A stretch of DNA of 17,942 nt, from positions 1 through 17,942 of the forward strand of contig CAJVPJ010000731.1 of the NCBI GenBank assembly GCA_910592205.1, given 5' to 3'. The position numbers were made by a program, and so were the translations under genes. Position 1 is the first letter of the stretch; each line of letters opens with the position of its first letter. Positions 1 through 8,265 of this stretch are shown here, one piece after another. Below the pieces are notes generated by a model. That model worked only from the letters and a program-made list of their open reading frames with translations, had not been told where the DNA came from and made no database searches. This DNA comes from Paraglomus occultum. Taxonomy: Eukaryota > Glomeromycota > Glomeromycetes > Paraglomerales > Paraglomeraceae.

Positions 1-1803
1 ATATTCTTACCACGGATGTTTGGGTTACCATCGGATTTACATACAAAGCAAGCGAACAAAAGTATTATCTAATAAAACGTGAGAATGGATTATGTCTGGC
101 GTGTACAAGAACATTAGAACCCGGGATAAATGTGTTCTGTTTCAAATGTAAAGCCCCACGACCTCTTGACTGGACTACGGGTAACAAGATGTTGGATTCA
201 TTCATTATGGAATCGTGGAGTAATATGACAAGAACAGATGATGTGTATATACAATGGATAGAGTATTCCCTATTAACAAACGTACGAGAAATGACCTCAT
301 TACGCCATGGATGCACGCATATAGCAGAATGGAATGAATTGACCCATGTAACACTCAAAAAAATAGCTGATGAACAAAGCCATAATTTTCATCAGGTAAG
401 TTATACGTGTAAACAATGCAATTGATAAGTGCGTATCATGCATTTAATTGACCATTGCAGCATTATAACTATAACGTCATATTCTGTTTACTCAAAATAG
501 CTAACTAAGGAATACCCGATGATATTAACACCTGATAACATTTGGATAATTGGAATCACTCAGGAGCCATCTACTCGGGAATATTATTTAGTTTTTTACT
601 ATGAAATACGTGCAATACTGGACAGGTTTATACAAAACAATGAACATGTTGAATACTTGCAGTATAGCGACTTTTATGATATGAAACAAATCGGAGCTGG
701 TGGTTATGGAACAGTTTATACTGCCAGGCATAAAAAGTATTCAGAAGTAGAGGGTATGAAAGAAACAGTTGTACTCAAACAGTTTAAGGGTTTTAATGAA
801 ACACCAGAATTATTTATTTCAGAGGTAAACAATAATTGATATTACTAGTTATAATTAAATCAACATATAATCTGACTAGTGTATATTTACTTTTATTCAA
901 TAGTTCAGAAATCATGCCAAGTGTTCAGATCGTTGTTCTTTCCTTTCTATTTATGGAGTCACACAAGACCCAAAAACAAAAGAGTACATGATTGTTATGC
1001 AATATGCTAACAATGGTAGTCTTTTGTCTTATTTGGATCAAAATATTAACAATTTGACATGGTGCATGAAGTTAGAGCGTTTGATGGATATTACACGTTA
1101 TTTGTATGAAGTTCATTGTGCAGGATTAGTGCACTGTGATCTGCATGGTGGAAACATTGTTTTGGATGGTCATAAGTCACTAATATGCGACCTTGGTCTG
1201 TCTCGATCAGTGAATTCATGCGAGTCAAATTCAACCATTAGAGGCGTTTTACCCTTCATTGCACCAGAAGTCTTTCATAGCTGCAAGTTTACTCATAAGT
1301 CAGATGTGTATTCTTTTGGTATCATTATGTATTTGATTGCTACTGGTGAGCCACCTTTTAGAAATAGACAATTTAACAGAGATTTAATATGTGATGTTAT
1401 GGGCGGATTACGACCATCGATGCCTGATTCCGCACCAGAGGAATACAAGAAACTTGCCGAGCGGTGTTGTGATGCTGATCCTGATAAGCGTCCTGATGCA
1501 GTAACACTTTACAATGATATTCACAATCTCTTTATCAAGAGAACAAGAGACTGTTCTGATGACAACACATGGAATACTATCTATCATACTGACGTAAAAC
1601 CATTGTCACGTCTCGAGAAGGAGAGTAAATATTCTAGTATACTCTTACCTACTGGAGGTCTAAGAAATAGCTATGATTTGGATTCAGCTATAGGTATGAA
1701 GACAAACAATTGGTTTAATGAAGTCAACTTACAAATGCTAATATTAACATATTCCACTGCTTGTAATTTAGTGACTCAAACATTCAATGAATTGAACTTG
1801 TAA
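1..1803 (+). CDS. TKL-type protein kinase, 5'-truncated by window edge (left tandem copy)
   Basis: Probable serine/threonine or dual-specificity kinase of the large AM-fungal TKL family; substrate unknown, probably cytosolic since no signal peptide or membrane segment is visible. The visible part is three exons, 3-395 (already open at base 1), 501-824 and 904-1803, joined in phase 0 through introns 396-500 (105 nt) and 825-903 (79 nt), giving 538 residues. Order: end of a degenerate N-lobe, a CxxC...CxxC knuckle (FCFKCKAP), a second degenerate N-lobe, then the true kinase: glycine loop GAGGYGTV, VAIK-type lysine in VVLKQF, catalytic loop HCDLHGGN (1132 onward), DLG, APE, DVYSFG and the PDKRPDA arginine. 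A tail of about 100 residues follows. It matches the gene at 5328-7869 exon for exon. Its first exon(s) must lie left of base 1. It ends in NELNL and TAA at 1801-1803, and that stop overlaps a GTAAGT sequence. Splice sites are inferred from frame and from the other copy. Confidence 0.82.
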
Positions 1804-1891
1804 GTCGCGGTTTATTTTACAGTTTTATACAGAGTTTACATCTCTTCCGATTATTAATAGGTCGATATGAGTTGAGTTAAACAGAAATCGA

Positions 1892-1897
1892 AATAAA
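1892..1897 (+). terminator. Candidate poly(A) signal of the left kinase gene
   Basis: AATAAA about 90 nt after the stop codon, inside GAAATCGAAATAAAATCGC, a segment that is also conserved at the matching place in the right copy (7988-7993). Position and conservation fit a 3'-end processing signal. It could also be chance in AT-rich DNA. Confidence 0.4.
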
Positions 1898-1981
1898 ATC
1901 GCACACATTTACTGTTAGCTGTTTTTGTCGGGATAGACAATTTTGTGCAAGAAAAATATAATGTGTACGTTATTAAAGTTT

Positions 1982-2083
1982 ATGAAACAAGCAATGAGTT
2001 CGCTCCTGAATAAAATGCTGCTCGCTGCTTTCATGGCACCGGAATGCATGCTTCCCGACATCGTTTTCATTCTCAAAACGTGA
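1982..2083 (+). CDS. Conserved micro-ORF in the 3' flank (33 codons), hypothetical
   Basis: Short open frame beginning MKQAMSSLLNKMLLAAF, which lies in the 3' flank of the left kinase and has a counterpart in the right copy (8086-8205) beginning MKRAMSSLLNRMLLAAF. In the first 17 codons the visible differences are Q/R, K/R and a synonymous Leu change, so the start and the hydrophobic stretch are kept. The C-termini differ completely because of indels. A basic start followed by a hydrophobic core resembles a signal peptide, but so short a frame can arise by chance in recently duplicated DNA. No family recognised. Confidence 0.2.
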   Translation: MKQAMSSLLNKMLLAAFMAPECMLPDIVFILKT

Positions 2084-2123
2084 TAGCCGCTTCATGACTA
2101 GAATGCGACCCAGCAGAACCCAT

Positions 2124-2448
2124 TCATTGCCTGGATATTTTCTACTGGATATTTTGCATAGGATAATCCCATGGCTAAAAATATCAGATTTTTCATCTCC
2201 TTTATATTTACTATCGTTGCCATTAAAGCACTTAGGGTCAAGATAATGCTTTAGCTCCTAGACGATTTGAGCAGTAGTATTTTGTAGTAATACTTGCAGA
2301 TACTCCAAAATCAGTGATCTTAGCTTTTCTCATGAATTAATGCGACATGAATTTCATGACTACCTCTCAGAAGAAAATGAGACCACATAGTCGCTTATTC
2401 ATTCGGATATATCATATCATTAATCTGGTCCACTTCGTGCCAATTAAA
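2124..2448 (-). pseudogene. Relic of a TKL kinase C-lobe
   Basis: On the minus strand, reading from 2448 to 2124, the order of kinase landmarks is kept. There is a helix-E-like stretch (WSHFLLRGS), a decayed catalytic loop HEIHVALIHE in place of the usual HRDLH..NILIHE, then KAKITDFGVSAS (intact DFG). After a one-base frame change comes YLDPKCF, the P+1/APE-equivalent of Rhizophagus-type kinases, followed by YKGDEKSDIFSHGIILCKISS (matching the D.YS.G.ILWEISSG region) and KYPG. There is an in-frame TAA before the WSHF stretch, and HRD is lost. N-lobe and remaining C-lobe are missing. The fragment ends within two bases of the edge of the left duplication copy. It is a different subfamily from the flanking live kinases (DFG and KSDI versus DLG and KSDV). 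Pseudogene status is firm if the family call is right. Confidence 0.72.
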
Positions 2449-3338
2449 CTATAGATTCCTTTAGATCAGCATTATGTTACGTGTGCATAATTCATATGTC
2501 AGCGAGCAATATCATGGAATAAGAAATCGTCGACTCTTTCTTTTCACGCGCTTGCGGAAACAATGAAGCTTCCTTTTCTAGTATGCTATTGGCTTTATCC
2601 TTCGAGTCTGCAAAGAGAACATCACATAGGAAAGAACATGGTAACATTGCACAATTATAAATAAATTTAACGATAAATTCTCGCGCGCGAGACATGTTTC
2701 TGATGCAACACGTTTTCGATACAGCAGGAATTTGCTGTTACGTTCTTGATATAATAATCTTTTATCGTTCTCTAGAAATATCTATTTTTTACATATAATT
2801 GTTTCGTGGGTATGACGTCCAATAGCATCAACAAAATATCAAAGATGAAAGAAAAGCCACAACTATCATTGTTTTCTTGCTAAACGCTTATCGTCAGCAC
2901 AATGGTGCGACCATATCCATCGTTAAATAATCCTCGGCGTGGAGCCATACGCGTTGTATGATGCGACGGGCAACGTTACTCGTGTGACAACCGTTCGTGC
3001 CGCAAGATAAATTCGTTCTATGTTTATTGGGAATGAAAAATCATACGATCAACGCAGTGCGGACGACAAAATAACCACGGAACTATTATCAGTGAAAAAT
3101 ACGTACATTTTTTGGTTAAGTATTCAATAACAAGCAAGCGCTTTGTAAAACTCATCTTGAAGTTGCTTTGCTCAACTTTGAGTAGAGTATACCCACATCA
3201 ACCGGTCATTGCTGTCATCTCAAGATCAAAATGCATTAATAATCTATCCATTACCACTGGCAAATTCCACTGCTAATCCACAGAAAGTTTCTCAACTGAT
3301 ATCCGAAAATCCAGCCCAGTTATCGTATATGAAAAGTA
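2449..3338. other. Intergenic stretch, no convincing gene
   Basis: Contains one minus-strand open frame of 67 codons (2492-2695, starting MSRAREFIVKF). It lies just upstream of the kinase relic on the same strand, but I recognise no domain, no splice link to the relic and no other support. The rest (2700-3338) is AT-rich with stops in all frames and no clear repeat. Confidence 0.5.
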
Positions 3339-3725
3339 TCATGATTGGACGAGCTATGTAAATCAAGATAAAAGTTGCATTAGTTACCGAAAAATAATAT
3401 TCTCTCGACCAACAACTTATCACCCCACTCACCAGTATAATCCACAAATCCAATTGTTCCTCATTTCCGATGGAGTATTGGCTCAGAGTCCAATTGAGGA
3501 TTGTCAAAGCGATTCTAGGTTGATAATGAAACAAGTGGATGTAACTGTGGACACGAATGTGGCGACCGGTCGACACCAGCAGTAGCTGCTGCAACTGTAC
3601 TTGTCGTTGTATCTGTGGAAGGGTTGTTTCGGGGTTGCAGATCAGTGTATTGTGAAAAAGTATTTGGAGATAACATATATACTTACATCAATATTGATCC
3701 CTTCGCTCCACATAATGGTAACAGT
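3339..3725 (-). CDS. Candidate 3' end of an unidentified intron-containing gene
   Basis: Three exon-like blocks join in one frame on the minus strand. Exon 3687-3725 (13 codons, TVTIMWSEGINID) is followed by a 74-nt intron 3613-3686 (GTAAGTATAT to CCACAG). Exon 3433-3612 (60 codons, beginning IQRQVQLQQLLLVSTGRH) is followed by a 79-nt intron 3354-3432 (GTGAGT to ACATAG). A last exon of four codons then ends in TGA. Intron sizes match those of the kinase genes. No domain is recognised; the middle exon contains alternating hydrophobic and polar segments. The + strand over the same bases is also open for about 100 codons without a usable start, so strand is not certain. An upstream start was not found; see the entry for 3726-4760. 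It may be a decayed gene. Confidence 0.33.
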
Positions 3726-4760
3726 CTAAGTAAAAAAATTCATTAAAATGCTATTCGGACATCTGTTTACAACCATGACGACAAAGAGAATATCCCACCC
3801 ATAGATGTTGATTCATACTGTTGGCTAATTATCCACCCTTTAGTAAAGCACAACTTTGTTGCGATGACAACTCCCAATACCTTGAGGAAGAAGTATAACG
3901 GATCGTAAATTACAAGTGCTTACCAAGAGCTATTCATATTCATCAACGTCTACAACAGCAACAATAAGACAATAAGACAGTTTTGCACTTCGACGAGAAG
4001 ATTTTGCGCGTTCAATGTTTGCACATTCATCCATTTTTCACCTTCTCTTTGATCCTGTACTTCTCTCCTCTCAGATGCATGCAGTTGCTCCAAATAGTCT
4101 TTAATCTGCTTTGCGCGTAAGAAACGTCCGGGTACGTATACGGGAGAATATGATCTATGATAGGAAGAATGCGTGCGGAAATTTCTTTACCTGCGCCATA
4201 GAAAAGATAAAAAATAAACAATATTGTCAATAAGCTTTTATACTATATCAATAAATAACTCGATACGGAAAATGTAAGCGATTCTAGATTGACAGATGAA
4301 ATAACCTACGCTTCATTAATCGAAATTACCAGGAAACAATGTCTCAACGTTGAATTCGGAATGCCTAAATGTACGTGATATGCACAATTAGAGACATCAA
4401 TCTGGATATTAAAGTCTTCTGTGTCGATGACGTCTGTACAAGAGTAAAAGAAAGAGAACGTTGGTGAATATAGGTAACATCACGTTGTAGCAGCATAATA
4501 TCAATCCAGTCATATTCTACGTCCAAACATATACACTATTACGCTAACTTGACACGTATATACCATCACATACGTGCTCCCTCACATTGGTACGAGTATA
4601 TTGAACTTTTTAAGCTATTGACTACATTCAGACTTCATTACTTGTAATAATAATCGAATAACACATACTTCAATTCCGCGCACATTTCCACCAACAGAAA
4701 TTCCAGCATGTTTCTCTTCCCATACTAACCAACATCCATTATATGCAAACATGACTTTGC
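3726..4760 (-). other. Unresolved minus-strand coding-like blocks
   Basis: Several short open blocks on the minus strand look coding but cannot be joined by hand. One is 4752-4615, beginning MFAYNGCWLVWEEKHAG, with a GTATGT donor-like site after its 28th codon. Another is about 4437-4310, after a textbook acceptor (polypyrimidine then ACAG), containing DTEDFNIQIDVSNCAYHVHL. A third is about 4160-3970, with RAKQIKDYLEQLHASERREV, a possible helical or coiled-coil segment. Overlapping alternative frames are also open here, and phases do not agree between neighbouring blocks. It could be the 5' part of the gene ending at 3339, a separate gene, or a relic. No family is recognised. Confidence 0.25.
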
Positions 4761-5206
4761 TCTCGCATCAGCGCAAGGCCTGCACGTACGGCTGACAAGG
4801 TGGTGAGAGAAGCCAAAGAAGGAAGAGAAGTGTATTGCAGCGAGTCTATGCTACGCTTCAGAGAGTCAAAAGCGATACGCGGTGTGCACAAGTTAGTCGG
4901 AATGTCGGACAGCGATCGAATTCACTAAAAATGCATCACCAAGAGAGAGATAGAAGCACGTCCATACTTGATACTGTATACTTCATTGGCTGTATTGTTG
5001 ACAGCGGGTATCACTATGTTTAAACGCAATATACTGAAAATTGCAGCCATTTTAAAGTCCTAATGTAAATGGCAAATTAAATCAAATGTAAATTACAACC
5101 CTAAGCGAATTGACGCGGCCTTTTTAGCTCACAGAGCATGCGTAATGGGTAAAAAACATTAATATCCCTTCTGTGGAATGAGAATCGTTTTTTGAAAGCG
5201 ATACAT
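4761..5206. other. Intergenic stretch upstream of the right kinase gene
   Basis: One 62-codon + strand open frame (4835-5023) has no recognisable domain and no counterpart. Nothing else is visible. The last part, together with 5207-5327, presumably holds the promoter of the kinase gene starting at 5328. Confidence 0.4.
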
Positions 5207-5327
5207 TTTTATATTTCTTGTTGCATTGTGTGATGAGTGAATGTGTTACATTCCGAATTACAAACTCTGACGTGGGTTGAGATTTGTTCCCGGAAAAAAA
5301 TTTTCTTAATTCAAAAAAACTATTACC
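5207..5327 (+). promoter_or_regulatory. Putative core promoter and 5' leader of the right kinase gene
   Basis: A TATA-like TTTTATATTT lies at about 5207-5216, roughly 115 nt before the ATG. The leader contains A- and T-runs at about 5295-5320, and the start context is ATTACCATG, favourable for initiation. This is inference from position; the corresponding left promoter is outside the window, so no comparison is possible. Confidence 0.25.
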
Positions 5328-7869
5328 ATGTCGTTAACATCTGGGACTATCAATAATCCAGCAATTGACAACTTGATTGAATCCTCATTGAAAAGTGAAG
5401 ATGAAGACTTAAGACTGAAATGGATACCTTACGAGGAAATCACCAACGTAAAGCCGACTCAAATTGACAACGTTTACTTCGCTATTCACAAGCGGCGTTT
5501 TACAATAGCGCTGGTATTACTTGGAAGTAACGAAGAATGCACACCAACATTTGTGAGTGAGTTTGCTAGAATATACTCACTTCCAACACACAAGTATAAT
5601 AACAATGATAATAACTTTAGACGATACTCCGAATGGCTTTCTCATCGCAACAGACTTATTATTGGATTCACCAAGTCTAATGACGATAACTATTACATGG
5701 TTGCTCGTAAACCCTTTTACCATTGTTATTCCCGATACGGCTTCTGCTCCACATGTGGAATACTCCGATGTAGTCCCGTGTGGTGCATTTGTGGTTATAA
5801 ACAATTATCCAATGGGTGGACTAGCAACAATCACCAACTCGATGACTTTATTAAGAAATCTCAACTACAAACAAACTCACCAAATGACGTCTATTTGGAA
5901 TGGATTCCATTCGATTGTATTTATGATAGGGGAGATGGAGTTGGACGCTTGTATTATGGTCTACCTACTTCTGCATTTGTTAAATTGATTCCACTTGAGA
6001 TAACAGATGAGACACAAGATTTATATTATGCCGAGGTAAACTATTTACTTATGCGTTATGTTTATTGAATAGTTTAAATAATTGTTGACTTATTATATGT
6101 ATCGTTTCCACTAGTTATGTGATAAACATCCAGATATTCTTGCCACGAATGTTTGGTTTACCATCGGATTTACATACAAAGCAAGCAAACAGAAATATTG
6201 TCTAATAAAAGAAGAGGATGAACATGGATTATGTCTGGCGTGTTCAGGGCGGTTAAGCTCCAAGATAAATCTATTTTGTTATCATTGTGGAGCACCAAGA
6301 TTACGAGGTTGGACTATGGGCAACAAATCACTGGATTCATTCATTATGGAATCATGGAAGAATATGAAGACTGAACATGACGCGTATATACAATGGATTG
6401 AATACTCTCTTTTGACAAACGTACAAAAAATGACATCATTACGCCATGAATGCACACATATAGCAGATTGGACAGTGGATGGGACTCGCGTGACACTCAA
6501 AAAGATAGTTGATAAAGGAGATGATTTCCATCAGGTAAATTATTTCAATACTCAAGTGTAAATGCAAATAATATTATTAATGTGTATCGCATGCTAATTA
6601 GATTATCATATTCTGTTTGTATTTATTAGTTAACAGAGGAATATCCGACGATATTAACACCTGACAATATTTGGATAATTGGGATCACACAGGATCCATC
6701 TACTTGGGAATATTATTTAGTTTTCTATTATGACGTGTATGCAATACTGGACAGGTTTATATGCAACAACGAACGTTTTAAATACATGCAGTATAGTGAC
6801 TTTGATGAACTGAAAGAGATCGGATTTGGTGGTTACGGAACAGTTTATACTGCCAAATATAGAAATTATACAGAAGTAAAGGGTATGGAGGAAACAGCTG
6901 TACTCAAATGGTTTAAGAGTTTTGATGAAACACCAGAATTATTTATTTCTGAGGTAAGCAATATTAATATTGGTAGTTTTAATTAAAGTGATATTTAAGC
7001 TGACTTTATATTCACTTATTATTCAATAGTTCAGAAATCATGCCAAGTGTTCACGTTATCGTAATCCATTCCTTAAAATTTACGGAGTCATACAAGACCC
7101 AGGAACAAAAGAATACATGATTGTTATGCAATATGCTAACAATGGTAGTCTTTTGTCTTATTTGGAACAAAATATTAACAAATTGACGTGGATGGATAAA
7201 TTACGGCATTTGAAAGATACTGCACTTTATCTGTATTGTATTCATTATGCAGGATTAGTGCACTGTGATCTACATGGTGGAAACATTGTTTTGAATGATA
7301 GTACGTCACTAATATGCGACCTTGGTTTGTCTCGGTCAGCGAATTCACGCAAGTCAAATTCAGTCATTAGAGGCGTTTTACCCTTTATTGCACCGGAAGT
7401 CTTTCATAGCTGCAAATTTACTCAGAAATCGGATGTGTATTCTTTTGGTATCATTATGTATTTGATTGCTACTGGTGAGCCACCTTTTAGAAATAGACAG
7501 TTTGACAGAGATTTAGTATGCGATATTATGGGCGGACTACGACCATCGATGCCTGATTCTGCACCGGAAGAATACAAGAAACTTGCCGAGCGGTGTTGTG
7601 ATGCTGATCCTGATAAGCGTCCTGATGCAGTAACACTTTATATTGATATTCGCGAGAGAACAAGAGACTATTCTAATGACAACACATGGAATACTATCTA
7701 CCGTACTGACGTAAAACCATTGTCACGTCTCGAGAAGGAGAGTAAATATTCTAGTACACTCTTACCTACTGGCTATGATTTGGATTCAGCTGCAGGTATG
7801 AAGACAACAATTGATTTAATGAAGTCAATTACAATGTTGATATTAACATATTCCGCTGCTTGTATTTAG
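5328..7869 (+). CDS. TKL-type protein kinase with three degenerate N-lobe repeats (right tandem copy)
   Basis: Complete four-exon gene: 5328-6035, 6115-6534, 6630-6953, 7030-7869; all introns are phase 0 (79, 95 and 76 nt); 763 aa. Residues about 13-128, 137-270 and 274-410 are degenerate kinase N-lobe units, each built as a [D-x-FI helix]-[EWIPF-like] strand-[VALK-like]-[IxGFT..YY] pattern. Units two and three open with Cys pairs (C140/C143 with C153/C155; C276/C279 with C291/C294). The real kinase follows: glycine loop GFGGYGTV (440-447), Lys469, Glu484, HCD 562-564, Asn569, DLG 581-583, APE 605-607, DVYSFG from 619, Arg681. No signal peptide or membrane segment. The tail from about 690 lacks a known domain. 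The start was chosen as the first ATG in a good context with upstream stops. Relative to the left copy there are two in-frame deletions and four one-base deletions in the tail; the last gives an early stop. Known family: AM-fungal TKL kinases; target unknown. Confidence 0.85.
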
Positions 7870-7987
7870 TGACACAAACACTCAATGAATTGAACTTGTA
7901 AGTCGCGGTTTATTTTACAGTTTATAAATTCTCTTCCGATTAAGTAAATTGAATAGGTCAATACGAGCTGAATTAAACAGGAATCGA

Positions 7988-7993
7988 AATAAA
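7988..7993 (+). terminator. Candidate poly(A) signal of the right kinase gene
   Basis: AATAAA about 120 nt after the stop, within GAATCGAAATAAAATCGC, conserved with 1892-1897 in the left copy although the sequence between stop and signal has several indels. Confidence 0.4.
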
Positions 7994-8085
7994 ATCGCGC
8001 ACATTTACTGTTAGCTGCTTCTGTCGTGATAGATTATTTGAATATTGTGTGCAAGAAAATATAGCGAGTACATTATTTAAGGTTT

Positions 8086-8205
8086 ATGAAACGGGCAATG
8101 AGTTCGCTCCTGAATAGAATGTTGCTCGCTGCTTTCATTGTCAATTGCAATGCCGGAATGTATGCTCCGACATATTTTCATACTCCAATTTTTGCTCAAC
8201 TTTGA
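8086..8205 (+). CDS. Conserved micro-ORF in the 3' flank (39 codons), hypothetical
   Basis: Counterpart of 1982-2083, beginning MKRAMSSLLNRMLLAAFI. After a basic N-terminus and a hydrophobic core comes NCNAG, which would suit a signal-peptide cleavage site after CNA, then a short aromatic-rich remainder (MYAPTYFHTPIFAQL). Such architecture would fit a tiny secreted peptide, but only the first 17 codons are shared with the left copy, and no upstream promoter evidence exists. It may simply be 3' UTR. Confidence 0.2.
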   Translation: MKRAMSSLLNRMLLAAFIVNCNAGMYAPTYFHTPIFAQL

Positions 8206-8265
8206 ATAATGGTATTAAAACGTGACAGCCGCTTCATGACTAGAATGCGACCAAGCAGAGCCCAC

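Larger units (their letters stand above)
1..2122 (+). repeat. Left copy of a direct segmental duplication
   Basis: Base 1 aligns with base 6134, and similarity continues through both introns, the kinase exons and about 320 bp of 3' flank, ending near 2122 (matching 8265). The shared 3' flank includes the block around 1980-2035 and the block GCTTCATGACTAGAATGCGA at 2090-2109. The left edge is not seen because the window begins inside the copy. Beyond 2122 the two copies have unrelated sequence; on this side the neighbour is a kinase relic on the other strand. Confidence 0.88.
6134..8265 (+). repeat. Right copy of the direct segmental duplication
   Basis: Matches 1-2122 in the same orientation through exons, introns and 3' flank. 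Differences in the 3' flank include two small extra segments in the right copy, one near 8139-8152 and one of about 35-40 bases near 8180-8218. Similarity ends just after AAGCAGAGCCCAC at about 8265. Upstream, the right copy continues into exon 1 of the kinase (5328-6035); whether that part is duplicated too cannot be seen because the left copy is cut by the window edge. Confidence 0.88.

Noticed and set aside
65-358. Minus-strand open frames at 65-358 and 6282-6500
   Set aside because: Both lie antisense to the same kinase exon in the two duplicate copies, so their similarity follows from the duplication and not from coding constraint on that strand.
1800-1822. A complete 23-nt intron at the end of the left kinase gene
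   Set aside because: Ends fit GT-AG but the length is far below the 59-105 nt seen for the other introns; only the donor half is considered plausible.
3262-3588. Plus-strand frame of about 100 codons (with QIQLFLISDGVLAQSPIEDC)
   Set aside because: Open but without a usable start, and antisense to a block with two well-formed introns on the minus strand. Kept only as a reason to doubt the strand.
5557-5988. 143-codon + strand open frame inside exon 1 of the right kinase
   Set aside because: It is an alternative frame of a better supported exon whose reading frame shows repeated N-lobe and Cys-knuckle motifs; no domain in the alternative frame.
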